Part shown: positions 18,397-27,389 of the stretch, in pieces
Layout of the letters: each line of letters opens with the position of its first letter
Numbering within the stretch: the stretch's first letter is position 1
From: Shewanella psychromarinicola
GTDB taxonomy: Bacteria; Pseudomonadota; Gammaproteobacteria; Enterobacterales; Shewanellaceae
Assembly (NCBI RefSeq): GCF_003855155.1
Contig: NZ_CP034073.1
Coordinates: 1,054,001 to 1,118,000 of the forward strand
Direction of reading: 5' to 3'
DNA: 64,000 nucleotides
Made by a program: the position numbers and the translations under genes
The notes under the pieces: generated by a model
The model's input: only the letters and a program-made list of their open reading frames with translations
Told to the model about the DNA's origin: nothing
Database searches by the model: none

Positions 18397-19413
18397 CTAA
18401 AGAGGAAAAGCAGGAGAAATGCATTTTTTTACTTCAAAATGATAGCCATACTCTGCCTTTATATCAGGTGTTATCTCGAGGATTTCGTAATCATTCAGCT
18501 CGACCACATGCGACTGAGGTAACTTTTTACAACGCGATTTAACATTAGCTTCCAACTGAAACGCAAACAACGCAATCGCTTTACGTACGCCGGTAAAGTA
18601 CTGGCTACGTAAATGATTATAAGGCTGCTTGGCTATCTCATCTATTGCAGCTAATTCTTGTTCGTGAACTATCTCATCAGCCGTCATGACCATTGGAGAT
18701 TCATCGGCTTCTTTCTCAACGGACGGGGCTTTCACTATGGTAAAGACATCGTCATCGAATTCGGTTTCTGCTTCGACTAACGTCACCATTTGCGGATCGT
18801 CTAAGGCCTTTTCAAACTGACCATACAAATCCATCAGCATGGCTAAGTGGTACAACAACACCGCTGCTAGAATAACCCGCACCCAAAAGGTACAGCGATG
18901 AAAATGCAGATGGTTAATTAACCGAAAGTTTTTTACCCCCAATGGACGCAGCAAAAAAGAAACGGTGAACATTAATGGGAAAATCAACTGTAACATTAGC
19001 AACACAATGCAGCTCATTACCACGCTCCATGCGGGTAAATAGAGCAAAATGGCAAAGTTATGGGTGTAATTAAAATTGCTGGCGGCCACGCCCACCACAT
19101 CATTGACGACTGAACTTGAGCTAGCCAAGGCAAAGTTGGCCACGATGGCGTAAAACAATAACAACACCGCTTTGCCCGCCAAACTGTGCCACATACGTTC
19201 AAACAAATGCCAGAATTCAATCGACATGGCTATCACACTGATCATTGCGACCCACACCACCGAATCGGTGGTAAACAATAATACTATCGCCACAAAATAT
19301 AGCTTTTGCGGCAAACTCAGTTGATTTTGTAAAACGGCAATGCGTGCCGATAACACCGCTTCACATGACGATAGCCATGAACGTGACTGAGTTAAAAAAG
19401 CCAGCTTTTGCAA
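18397..19413 (-). CDS. Uncharacterised inner-membrane protein
   Basis: 338 aa; not recognised as a named family. Hydrophobic segments lie near residues 38-65, 80-100, 118-160 and 175-193, so at least four to five membrane spans. Residues 195-270 are acidic (EAETEFDDDVFTIVKA, ADEIVHEQELAAIDE) and probably soluble; the last 70 residues are a small basic domain with two Cys (KSRCKK, EVKKCISP). It is a single gene between a terminator and a divergent thioesterase gene. Nothing in the sequence indicates a function. Confidence 0.6.
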   Translation of the reverse strand: MQKLAFLTQSRSWLSSCEAVLSARIAVLQNQLSLPQKLYFVAIVLLFTTDSVVWVAMISVIAMSIEFWHLFERMWHSLAGKAVLLLFYAIVANFALASSSSVVNDVVGVAASNFNYTHNFAILLYLPAWSVVMSCIVLLMLQLIFPLMFTVSFLLRPLGVKNFRLINHLHFHRCTFWVRVILAAVLLYHLAMLMDLYGQFEKALDDPQMVTLVEAETEFDDDVFTIVKAPSVEKEADESPMVMTADEIVHEQELAAIDEIAKQPYNHLRSQYFTGVRKAIALFAFQLEANVKSRCKKLPQSHVVELNDYEILEITPDIKAEYGYHFEVKKCISPAFPL

Positions 19414-19555
19414 AGTTAAATCCTCATAAGTGTAATGACCTGTATGTCGGTATTATCTGCTTAAATTGACTCTTGTTGATCACCTGTATGGCTGATAGAT
19501 TAACGCTGCTCATTTAAACAAGCGTTTAATTTATAATCCATAACAGAGAACCGCC

Positions 19556-19978
19556 ATGAATGACTTTTTAGCACAACACTCTATTAGCACTGATATTCAA
19601 GTAGCATGGGGTGACATGGATGCACTGCAACACGTTAATAACTCGGTGTATTTTAAGTACTTTGAAACAGCTCGTCTCGATTTTTTTAATCAAATCAACC
19701 TACTTGGCGATCTTAAATCCACTGGTGTTGGCCCAGTACTTAGTGAAACCAATGCCCGCTTTAAGCGCCCAGTGACCTTTCCTGACTCAATCGTTGTCGG
19801 AGTCAAGATAAGTGATATTCATAAAGAGCGCTTTGTCATGCATTACACCGTGTTCAGCAAGGCACAACAAGCCGTTACTACCATCGGCTGGGCTAAAGTG
19901 GTTATGTTTAACTTTAAAACTGGCAAAAAATCTGAGTTAACCCCAGAATTACTTCAAGCCCTAAAACAACATGAATAG
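19556..19978 (+). CDS. Acyl-CoA thioesterase, 4HBT hotdog family
   Basis: 140 aa single hotdog domain of YbgC/FadM type. The signature VAWGDMDALQHVNNSVYFKYFE contains the catalytic Asp in the position used by 4-hydroxybenzoyl-CoA thioesterases; VLSETNARFKRPVTFPDSI and VMHYTVFSKAQQAVTTIGWA form the remaining strands. It hydrolyses acyl-CoA thioesters in the cytosol; chain-length preference is unknown. GAGAACCGCC precedes the ATG. Its 3' end overlaps a possible ATG (19971) of a broken acetyltransferase gene, so the two were likely co-transcribed. Another hotdog gene of the same type lies 270 bp on, on the other strand. Confidence 0.9.
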   Translation: MNDFLAQHSISTDIQVAWGDMDALQHVNNSVYFKYFETARLDFFNQINLLGDLKSTGVGPVLSETNARFKRPVTFPDSIVVGVKISDIHKERFVMHYTVFSKAQQAVTTIGWAKVVMFNFKTGKKSELTPELLQALKQHE

Positions 19979-20242
19979 CGATATGAAGATCAATATGAAC
20001 AACAGCACATACAACTCCTGCCCGAGCAACATCGTTTTGTGGTCGTCACCCAAGGTGTTGAAGCCATGCTTGAATATCACCTAGATGATCAAAATATCGA
20101 TTTTTACCGTGCCTTGGTACCGCTAACATTACGCCGCCAAGGTATTGCCGAAAAATCAGTTCGCACTGGGCTGGCATGGGCTAAAACAGAAGGTCTTAAC
20201 ATCAGTACCCGCTGTAGTTATGTGGTCAATTTTTTGCGCTGA
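19971..20242 (+). pseudogene. Frameshifted small GNAT (YjdJ-like, Acetyltransf_CG) gene
   Basis: From codons after 20018 the frame reads LLPEQHRFVVVTQGVEAMLE, YHLDDQNIDFYRALVPLTLR, RQGIAEKSVRTGLAWAKTEG, which is the compact YjdJ-type acetyltransferase pattern with an acetyl-CoA loop RRQGIAEK. That frame has no start: going upstream it runs straight into the thioesterase stop. A plausible ATG at 19971, overlapping that stop, is in the +1 frame, and reads MNSDMKINMNNSTYNS before needing a one-base shift near 20015 to join the conserved part. So one base appears gained or lost around AACTCCTGCCC. A GTG at 20039 could only start a 67-aa fragment. Sequencing error is possible. Confidence 0.6.
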
Positions 20243-20246
20243 CACC

Positions 20247-20654
20247 TTAAACTACACCGGTTAATGCTGCCAATTGCTGACGCACATGTTCAGCAAGCGG
20301 CTGACTTTTTTCTGTTTGGTAATTGTAGTGCACCATGGTCGTAGTTGCTTCGGCAGTTTTTTTACCCTGCTGCCAGCAGCTTTGCAATACATCAAAGCTG
20401 CTATTACCTAAACGGCTAATGTGGGTTTTTATCGTCACTTCCTCGCCGTAATAAGTGGGCGCACTAAAAGCAATGGTAAAGCCGGCAATAATCATATTCC
20501 ACGTAGTTAAATCTTGGCCTGGATGAACGATTTCAAAAATCGGCTCGCGCGCGGCTTCAAACCACACCGGGATCACTGTGTTGTTAATATGCCCTAATGC
20601 GTCGGTTTCACAAAAACGCGGTTTCAAAATCATGCTAAATTGGGTATCTGCCAC
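20247..20654 (-). CDS. Acyl-CoA thioesterase, 4HBT hotdog family
   Basis: 135 aa from the GTG at 20654, which has AAAGGA 8 nt upstream; the frame extends further to 20714 but without a ribosome site. The signature LKPRFCETDALGHINNTVIP contains the catalytic Asp of the YbgC-type hotdog thioesterases, followed by PVWFEAAREPIFEI and FTIAFSAPTYYGEEVTIKTH. It should hydrolyse acyl-CoA esters in the cytosol. It is convergent with the broken acetyltransferase, 4 bp apart, with no visible terminator between them. It is similar in plan to the thioesterase at 19556 but clearly diverged, so not a recent duplicate. Confidence 0.88.
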   Translation of the reverse strand: MADTQFSMILKPRFCETDALGHINNTVIPVWFEAAREPIFEIVHPGQDLTTWNMIIAGFTIAFSAPTYYGEEVTIKTHISRLGNSSFDVLQSCWQQGKKTAEATTTMVHYNYQTEKSQPLAEHVRQQLAALTGVV

Positions 20655-20941
20655 AAAAATTCCTTTATTATTATGTTGAGTCCATTGACGTTTTGCTCGA
20701 TGAACAAACGCCATTAACTCATTCTAACGACACATCTCACTCGAGGTCATTAAAAAAGTCTTTATTGCGAAGGAATTATGGGGGGTATGTTAGGGGAGAA
20801 AACAGTAATCATCTTAAAAAATTAAATAAAATTATTTTATCGGTTGGGTATCGTGCCCATCTATAATGGCCAAAATCAACTAAACAGGCACAAATGTCAT
20901 CAAATCTCGGCTTAAAATATTGTCACTCTAAAGCCAAACAA

Positions 20942-21439
20942 TTAGAACTTATTTCCATGTTTAGCTCTTTCTGCAGCGATTTCAGCACGAACCTCCTTAA
21001 TGTCTTCTAAGGCATCAAACTGATACTCTACAAAACTTTGATAGTATTTACTCTGTAACAAGTAGAGTGACATGAGCAAAAAAACAACGGCTAACAGATA
21101 TGCATAAATAAATGTTACCTTTTCTACGATTAAAAACACTGTTGGCAAAAATATAATAAATAAAATACAGAAATACCATTGTAAGACTTTTACGGCGAAG
21201 AAAGATCCTCTCACAACTGCAAAGTTCACACCGCTGAAAATAATGGTAGTAGTGAATAAATACATCAACACATGCTCTATTTTTATCTCGAAATAAAAAT
21301 CAAAAATGAGCAGATTTAACAGTGCGATGGAAAGTATCATGGATAGTGTCGCAGCTAAAAAAGCCGCTATGGACTTCATAGGTGGAAATAATCCGACAAT
21401 ATCGTCATCACTTTTCTTTTTAGTTTGTCTTTTCATCAA
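20942..21439 (-). CDS. Small polytopic membrane protein, candidate immunity partner
   Basis: 165 aa; no named family. The start is a short basic segment (MMKRQTKKKSDDD), followed by hydrophobic stretches near residues 22-50, 60-78, 84-108 and 110-128, so about four membrane spans, and a charged C-terminal helix (EDIKEVRAEIAAERAKHG). Its ATG overlaps the 3' end of the larger upstream gene by 4 nt, so the two are translated together. A small membrane protein coupled to a hydrophobic effector-like protein is the usual layout of immunity to pore-forming toxins (inference; no homolog recognised). AT-rich codon use. The 227 bp before 20942 show no gene. Confidence 0.6.
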   Translation of the reverse strand: MMKRQTKKKSDDDIVGLFPPMKSIAAFLAATLSMILSIALLNLLIFDFYFEIKIEHVLMYLFTTTIIFSGVNFAVVRGSFFAVKVLQWYFCILFIIFLPTVFLIVEKVTFIYAYLLAVVFLLMSLYLLQSKYYQSFVEYQFDALEDIKEVRAEIAAERAKHGNKF

Positions 21440-22377
21440 TCAGCTAGCTCTTCATATATCCCAATAGCCATTGTTCCAATTGTTCCATTGAATAGGCTAC
21501 CAGAAATGCTCATTGAAGCTCCAACGGCATCCATTAAATGTAAACGAAATGCATGGGTAATTTGTTTACCTGTATATTTTTTTATGTTGCCTTTTCGAGC
21601 CATAGATTTTATTAATTTACCTGAAGCACCAGGTAAATTAAGACGGGTAATTTCACGATTTAATCTCTTTTTTTCAGCACGGGATAACCCTTTTAAGATT
21701 TCATAGGTATTCTTACTTGTACCCAACTGCATCATTTTTATTGCTTTTATTGTACCTAAAGCAGCAGCCCCAGCACCTGCAAGTGATACTAAATCCACAG
21801 CTGAAGTGGCATTTTGATACCATTCTTGTGAGTCTAAATTATCATTTTTTTCAGGATTTTCATACGCATTATATGATCGCATCGCACCATTAATACATTG
21901 AACAAGACCAGCAGTTGCGCCTGCTCCAGCTAAATACGTTATCGCACTACTTGTCCCGCCGGTTAATGGAATAGCAGCCATACTACCAATTACAACCATC
22001 CACCCAAGCGCAGCAGTCCCACAACTCCAAGCAGCATTTCCCAATTCACCAACCAAGTTCGATTCACGGATATTACCCTGGCTACCTTTTAAATGGGAGG
22101 CAAACTCGGCCTGACTCATTAATTGAGGAGGCTCCCTTAGCACAATTTTAATAGGATTTAGTTGGCAAACAGGTTCGAATTTTCTTAATTCAATAATGTT
22201 ATATTTGCTATCAATATAAACGATTCCTGCACCCGCAAGCCCCGGTATAGCATCAATTTTTTTGAACAGCGTTTTTGTATCGATATTAGCTAGCACTTTT
22301 TGGCTAAATTGATTGTCATAAAACGACTGAGTGTTAGATCTAAAAACAGGCTTTCCATTTACCGTGATAATTTCCAT
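21436..22377 (-). CDS. Candidate membrane-active toxin/effector, Gly/Ala-rich
   Basis: 313 aa from the ATG at 22377, chosen for GAGGGA just upstream; the frame runs back to a TTG at 22440. Residues 1-90 are soluble with beta-like character (EIITVNGKPVF, GAGIVYIDSKYNIIELRKF). Residues 113-165 are a long Gly/Ala/Ser-rich hydrophobic block with one Cys at each end (AWSCG, VQCIN). A second block is at 193-212 and a third at 283-308. Between them is a basic region (SRAEKKRLNREITRL, KSMARKGNIKKYTGK). This resembles pore-forming type VI secretion effectors in plan, but no PAAR, VgrG, Hcp or secretion gene is nearby. Overlaps its small membrane partner by 4 nt. Confidence 0.55.
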   Translation of the reverse strand: MEIITVNGKPVFRSNTQSFYDNQFSQKVLANIDTKTLFKKIDAIPGLAGAGIVYIDSKYNIIELRKFEPVCQLNPIKIVLREPPQLMSQAEFASHLKGSQGNIRESNLVGELGNAAWSCGTAALGWMVVIGSMAAIPLTGGTSSAITYLAGAGATAGLVQCINGAMRSYNAYENPEKNDNLDSQEWYQNATSAVDLVSLAGAGAAALGTIKAIKMMQLGTSKNTYEILKGLSRAEKKRLNREITRLNLPGASGKLIKSMARKGNIKKYTGKQITHAFRLHLMDAVGASMSISGSLFNGTIGTMAIGIYEELAD

Positions 22378-22412
22378 AGTTCCCTCTACGTTGCCTAATT
22401 TTAAAATAGGGT

Positions 22413-22440
22413 ATTGTACCGCTACTGGAAATACAGGCAA
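22413..22440 (-). promoter_or_regulatory. Candidate sigma70 promoter of the 21436 cassette
   Basis: On the minus strand TTGCCT (22440-22435) and TACAAT (22418-22413) are separated by 16 bp, about 35 bp before the chosen ATG. A terminator lies just upstream, so the cassette probably has its own transcript. Confidence 0.5.
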
Positions 22441-22460
22441 TTATCACTAAGTATTACTAA

Positions 22461-22482
22461 AAAGGACGCTAATGCGTCCTTT
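22461..22482 (-). terminator. Terminator of the acyl-CoA synthetase gene
   Basis: Perfect 9-bp stem AAAGGACGC/GCGTCCTTT with a 4-nt loop, followed on the minus strand by TTAGTAAT. It is 20 bp after the synthetase stop and isolates it from the toxin-like cassette. Confidence 0.75.
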
Positions 22483-22503
22483 AGTATAAAGATTGATGGT
22501 TAA

Positions 22504-24297
22504 TTACTTCCCATACATGGCATTAATTTCATTATGGTATTTACTGTAGATCATTTTACGGCGCAGCTTTAATGTGGGGGTGATTAAGCCGGCTTCCATT
22601 GAAAAGGCTTCATGTAATAGGGTGAATTTTTTAATTTTTTCAAAACCGGCCAATTCATGTTGTAACTCTTTTAAGCGCTGCTCAAAATGAGCGACCACTT
22701 GTGAATGACGCAACAAATCAATCGGATTTTCAACATAAATACCTTGGGCATGGGCCCAAGATTCTAGGGCGGAAAAGGCTGGCACAATAAGCGCTGACAC
22801 GTAATTACGCGCATCGGCAATAATGGCCACCTGCTCAATAAACGGGCAACACCCCACTTTACCTTCAACCCGCTGTGGGGCAATGTATTTGCCGTTAGAA
22901 GTTTTCATCAGTTCTTTAATGCGATCGGTCATAAACAGATTACCCTGCTCATCAATGCGGCCAGCATCGCCGGTTTTTAACCAGCCGTCTTCAAAGGCTT
23001 CAGCAGTATCTTCGGGGCGATTGTAATAACCGCGCATTACCGTGTCGCCACGCACTAGAATTTCATCGTCTTTGCCTAGCTTTATTTCCATGCCATCTAG
23101 TGGTTGACCGTTCGATCCCGGCACGCGATTGTCTAAGGTGTTACAGGTTACCGTGGCACTGGTTTCTGTCATGCCATAACCACATAACACTGGCACACTA
23201 ATGCTGTGAAAAAAGTCGCCGACATTAACGTCTAACGCCGCGCCGCCCACTGGCATAAACTTCAAACGGCCACCCAACACTTGCTGCAGTTTGCGGTAAA
23301 CCAGCTTGTTGGCCAGTTTCCACTGGGCACTTAACCATAAACTACCTGACGCTCGACCTTGGCTGACTTCAAATTGGCGTTTGCCTACTTTAATCGCCCA
23401 AGCAAATAGCGCTTGTCGAGCTTTAGGGGCTTGGCCCACTTTATCGTGCACTGCACTGTATATTTTTTCTAAAAATCGCGGCACCACACATAAGGTATGT
23501 GGTTTAACCGCAACAAGGGCTTCTTTAATGCGGTTAGTATCATTTAAATACACATTGTGACCGCCACGACACAGTACGTACATGGTCCAACCACGTTCAA
23601 ATACATGGCTTAACGGTAAAAAAGCTAATGACACATCACCAGGGGTAAACGCTAATTTACTGTCATGTTGGTTGATCATTGAAGCAAAATTACGGTAGTC
23701 CAGCATCACACCTTTAGGATTACCCGTGGTGCCCGAGGTGTAGATCAGCGTGAATAAGTCATTTAAATCTGCCGCGTCGAGTCTGGCTGCTAACTCTTGT
23801 GCAATGCTTGGATTAAATTGGGTTGTAAGCAAGTGATCAAAATAAACATGATTATCGCTATTTAGGCTCACGTTCGCGTCAAACACCACAATATGCTTTA
23901 CGCAGTCTGCTTGTGCGGCAACGGCACATGCCATGTCATATTGTTGTTGGTTACCGGCAAAAATTAATTTTGCTTGGGCATCATTAACAATGAATGCGGC
24001 TTGATCTATGGTGCTGGTTGGATACACAGGCACCACCACATTGCGGGCTTTAAGTGCACCAATATCAGCACACGTCCACTGTGGGCAGTTTTGAGCTAAA
24101 ATCACCACTTTATCTTGCACTTGTAAACCAAACTTAATTAACAACTGTGCCACTGAGTCTGTGACAGTATTGAATGCATTCCAGGTCACAGTATGCCACG
24201 GCGCGGGCATATCAAAGCCTTCAAGCGCAATGTTATTAGTTAATAACTGGCTCTGCTGTTGCATGAGTCGTACGACATGGTATTGATCTAGTGACAT
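22504..24297 (-). CDS. Long-chain acyl-CoA synthetase (AMP-forming)
   Basis: 597 aa adenylate-forming enzyme, the length of bacterial FadD15-like ligases. It activates fatty acids to acyl-CoA through an acyl-AMP. The P-loop-like motif A3 is LIYTSGTTGNPKGVML; motif A5 is YGMTETSATVT; the A7-A8 segment is GWLKTGDAGRIDEQGNLFMT followed by DRIKELMKTSNGKYIAP; the last catalytic Lys region is TPTLKLRRKMI. The GCCC-type start ATG is followed by MSLDQYHVVRLMQQQSQLL. It is single, with a terminator after the stop. Downstream on the same strand is the toxin-like cassette, but no functional link is seen. Confidence 0.92.
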   Translation of the reverse strand: MSLDQYHVVRLMQQQSQLLTNNIALEGFDMPAPWHTVTWNAFNTVTDSVAQLLIKFGLQVQDKVVILAQNCPQWTCADIGALKARNVVVPVYPTSTIDQAAFIVNDAQAKLIFAGNQQQYDMACAVAAQADCVKHIVVFDANVSLNSDNHVYFDHLLTTQFNPSIAQELAARLDAADLNDLFTLIYTSGTTGNPKGVMLDYRNFASMINQHDSKLAFTPGDVSLAFLPLSHVFERGWTMYVLCRGGHNVYLNDTNRIKEALVAVKPHTLCVVPRFLEKIYSAVHDKVGQAPKARQALFAWAIKVGKRQFEVSQGRASGSLWLSAQWKLANKLVYRKLQQVLGGRLKFMPVGGAALDVNVGDFFHSISVPVLCGYGMTETSATVTCNTLDNRVPGSNGQPLDGMEIKLGKDDEILVRGDTVMRGYYNRPEDTAEAFEDGWLKTGDAGRIDEQGNLFMTDRIKELMKTSNGKYIAPQRVEGKVGCCPFIEQVAIIADARNYVSALIVPAFSALESWAHAQGIYVENPIDLLRHSQVVAHFEQRLKELQHELAGFEKIKKFTLLHEAFSMEAGLITPTLKLRRKMIYSKYHNEINAMYGK

Positions 24298-24469
24298 ATT
24301 ACAGTGCCCTCTTAGCTTACAAGTGTTCCGCTTTTCTATTCTACCTTAAGCCACTAAAAATCATATGAGTTTTTGCTCTATTTTTGAGCTTGAAGTCACG
24401 TTCATACTAAAAATTGACAACTTATTAAGCTGTGGTGATGCCATTTTTCCACAATTTTCGCTTACCTCT

Positions 24470-25258
24470 GGCTAGGGCTCCAACACCTATGGCGAGCAAT
24501 GGGATGTCGATAAACAATACCCTAACCGCTCTAGCAACGGGTTCGCCTTGGGTATCCACCAGCACACGTTGACCTTTTTTTGATCAAGGCAACATGGCTA
24601 GCAACGCGCGCTAAGTCTGAGGTGATACCCAATAAAAATATCACGGCAGCCCCGAATTAAGCACAAGATCAAATAAGTCGTTTATAAGCTGGCGTCTGGC
24701 AGCGGGGTCAAGACTCGGGATGGGCTCATCGAGTAATTATAAGTGGGGCGATACGCCATTGTCATAGTTAATGTCATAGTTAATGCCATAGTTAATGCCA
24801 TTGATTGACACTGAGCAACAGACAATTTTTGCATCGTTTGAGTGACATCTAAATCAAAATAAAAATCAAAATATTTCAGTCAATCTTGTTCGAGTGTTCT
24901 ATCCCAGTTAAGGTTGGAGTTTAGGTGTAGTTTTTACGTTTATCTATGATGAAACCTTCATAGCCAAAAGGCTGTTGCGGCAAATAATTAATGTGTTCTT
25001 TTGCTTATATTGACAGGGCTGTAGGTGTTTAATCGAGAGTTAAAATATCCTCGGTCTCAATACCAACAAGGCCTAAGACACAGCGCATAAAGGGTCGACT
25101 GACCGGCACCATTTTAACCGAATAATCTGACCACAGTGCAAGGGTGAAGTGTCATCGACAGATCAACCAACACAGTGTTACCGCGGTAGATTTGTCTTTG
25201 GTGGCAAAGAGTTTGCTCACATGATTAACAGTAAAACGGGCTGTTGTTCAAGTTCCAT
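24470..25258 (-). pseudogene. Decayed ABC transporter ATP-binding protein gene
   Basis: Reading the minus strand in shifting frames recovers a whole ABC ATPase: start MELEQQPV (25258), FTVNHVSKLFATKDKSTAV, a damaged Walker A (LFG, stop, NGAGQSTL), RCVLGLVGIETEDILTLD, INYLPQQPFGYEGF, a degraded signature (QKLSVAQCQSMAL), Walker B LLDEPIPSLDPAARRQLI and an H-loop-region TSDLARVASHVALIKK. At least four frameshifts and several stops interrupt it, and Walker A has lost its Lys. It directly follows the YtrA-type regulator gene on the same strand, the usual order for regulator-ABC operons, so the regulator's original partner has decayed. Ends are approximate; 24298-24469 shows nothing more. Confidence 0.8.
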
Positions 25259-25295
25259 TGTCGACTTCCTTGAGGGTGTTGTTAACAAAATCGAC

Positions 25296-25682
25296 TTAAT
25301 TACCGCTGTTTTTATTCCAAAATTGTTCCAATAAAATCTGTAACTGGTCATAATCGACCCCTAATTGTCGCGCTTGCTCAACCAATGCGGTTAATTGCGG
25401 TGCCAACAAACTACCGCCAGAGGTATTATTAGCTGGCGTTCTTGCGGCAATCCGCGATGGCTGACCACGACGGCGTTCAATCCAGCCTTGCTCAGCAAGT
25501 TGCTGCATTGCTCGCGATACTGTCATTGGGTTTACCGCTAAATGCTCGGCAAGATGGCGCACCGAAGGCAGAATCTCTTCAGGGTGCAACTGCCCGCCGA
25601 CAATTAAGCGCACGATTTGATCGTGCAACTGTCGATAGATGGGTTCACCACTGTTAGGGTTAACATTTAATAATTCTAGCAT
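25296..25682 (-). CDS. GntR-family regulator, YtrA subfamily
   Basis: 128 aa, the short GntR type without a ligand domain. The winged helix covers residues 10-75: EPIYRQLHDQIVRLIVGGQL, then ILPSVRHLAEHLAVNPMTVS and RAMQQLAEQGWIERRRGQ. The C-terminal 50 residues form the short dimerisation helices of YtrA proteins. This subfamily usually controls ABC transporter operons. Its same-strand ABC gene is a pseudogene, while an intact hydrolase-ABC operon is divergent with 94 bp between starts, so that operon may now be its target (inference). No clear palindrome was found in the gap. Confidence 0.88.
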   Translation of the reverse strand: MLELLNVNPNSGEPIYRQLHDQIVRLIVGGQLHPEEILPSVRHLAEHLAVNPMTVSRAMQQLAEQGWIERRRGQPSRIAARTPANNTSGGSLLAPQLTALVEQARQLGVDYDQLQILLEQFWNKNSGN

Positions 25683-25776
25683 TCGCCTTTAACAACCGTA
25701 TTAACGCATTGATACACTCATACACTAAATGCTAAGGTAGCATAATCGCCATGAAATGCAAAAAGGAAACATTCCG

Positions 25777-27387
25777 ATGATCAACAGGAAGTTTGTCAAC
25801 ACCGCCTTGGCTCAACCGGTTAGCCGCTCAGGGTTATGCCAATCGGCAACACTTACCAGCCGTTGGCTCGCGGTGGCCATTGTTATTTTATTCGCCAACT
25901 ATAGCTATGCCGACACACAGGAAGCCAATGAGACTGCGCCCGCTAAAACTACAGCTTGTTACTTAGACGGTTTAGACGAGCAATTACAATGCGGTAAAAT
26001 GAGTGTGCCAGAAAACCCCAAACAACCTGACGGTAAGCAAATCGACATTCATTTTGCGATTTTGCCGGCGATTAAAAACACTTATCCGGATGAAGCTTTA
26101 CTCGCCATAGCGGGTGGGCCAGGCCAATCGGCTATCGAAAATGCCGCCAGCTTTAATCGTATGTTGTCAAAAGTCCGCCAGCAGCGTGATATTTTACTCA
26201 TCGACCAACGCGGTACAGGCCAATCGAACATACTATCTTGTGACGATGACACCACAGCAATACTCAGTATGAATGATGATGATATGGATATCATTGCTAT
26301 GACTGAAAAGTGCCTAGCTCAAATTGATGCCGACGTGACTCAATACGGCAGTAACTCAGCGTTAAAAGACTTCGAAGCGGTACGCCAATTTTTAGGTTAT
26401 CAAAAACTGCATCTCTATGGCATTTCATATGGTTCACGCATGGCACAGCTTTATATGCGTCATTATCCAGAAGCCTTATTAACAGTGACATTAGATGGTG
26501 TGGTGCCAATGCAACAGAGTGTTGTCGCGATTGGTAGTTCAATAGAGCGTGGCTTAAATGTGTTATGGCGTGACTGTAAAAGTACACCGGCTTGCCAGCA
26601 ACAGTTTCCTGATTTGGCAGATGAATACAATAAAGTCGACCAGCTGTTGGCTAGCGCACCGATTAATCAGCAGGTGCGCGATCCACAAACTAATCAACTT
26701 AGCGACTTTCTACTCACCCGCGGTAAGTTTTCTGGTGCTATTCGGATGGCAATGTACATGGCCAATATTCGCGCACTACTCCCCCATGCTATTCATCAAG
26801 CGGCACAAGGTAATTATCAATCGATATTAGGCATTTACGCGTTAACCATCGACAGCACAGGTATTGCCATGGGCATGCATGCATCGGTAGTTTGCGGCGA
26901 AGACATTCACCGCATTAGCGAACAAATGCGTAAAGATGCCAAAGAGTCGTACATTAGTAGCAGCATGTTAGATGGGTTAGAAAAAACCTGCCAAGCTTGG
27001 CCGATGCCAACGGTTGACGATAGCTTTAGCGAGCCCATCCACAGTGACATACCAACCCTACTCTTGTCTGGTGAACTAGATCCCGCCACGCCACCCAATT
27101 GGGGCGCCTTAGCGCAAGAGAAACTCACTCAGTCAAAGCACTTGATTGCCCCCTACGCGACTCACGGGGTGGCTGGTCAAAGCTGTGGTAATGATTTAGT
27201 CGCCCAATTAGTTGATCAAGGTTCGGTAAAAGACCTCGATGGCGCATGTTTACAAAAAGACGTACGTCGCAGCTTTTACCTCAACGCCAATACTGTAGAA
27301 GCACTGCCGGTTACCGACAACCCAGCCGACATCGAAACCAATCTCGACACAACGGCGCCAGCGAATATCGCTACAGATAAGGAATAG
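25777..27387 (+). CDS. Exported alpha/beta hydrolase, TAP-like (tripeptidyl/proline peptidase type)
   Basis: 536 aa from the ATG at 25777, chosen for AAGGAA 8 nt upstream; an in-frame ATG at 25756 lacks one. A signal segment is near residues 28-44 (RWLAVAIVILFANYSYA), so the enzyme is periplasmic. The alpha/beta-hydrolase core has the oxyanion region AIAGGPGQSA, IDQRGTGQSN, the nucleophile Ser in LYGISYGSRMAQLY, the Asp in LLSGELDPATPPNWG and the His in ATHGVAGQSCG; the last two lie in a TAP-like C-terminal domain. Members cleave N-terminal peptides. The stop is 2 nt before the next ATG, making a three-gene operon with an ABC exporter; the pairing suggests peptide handling (inference). Confidence 0.88.
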   Translation: MINRKFVNTALAQPVSRSGLCQSATLTSRWLAVAIVILFANYSYADTQEANETAPAKTTACYLDGLDEQLQCGKMSVPENPKQPDGKQIDIHFAILPAIKNTYPDEALLAIAGGPGQSAIENAASFNRMLSKVRQQRDILLIDQRGTGQSNILSCDDDTTAILSMNDDDMDIIAMTEKCLAQIDADVTQYGSNSALKDFEAVRQFLGYQKLHLYGISYGSRMAQLYMRHYPEALLTVTLDGVVPMQQSVVAIGSSIERGLNVLWRDCKSTPACQQQFPDLADEYNKVDQLLASAPINQQVRDPQTNQLSDFLLTRGKFSGAIRMAMYMANIRALLPHAIHQAAQGNYQSILGIYALTIDSTGIAMGMHASVVCGEDIHRISEQMRKDAKESYISSSMLDGLEKTCQAWPMPTVDDSFSEPIHSDIPTLLLSGELDPATPPNWGALAQEKLTQSKHLIAPYATHGVAGQSCGNDLVAQLVDQGSVKDLDGACLQKDVRRSFYLNANTVEALPVTDNPADIETNLDTTAPANIATDKE

Positions 27388-27389
27388 TC

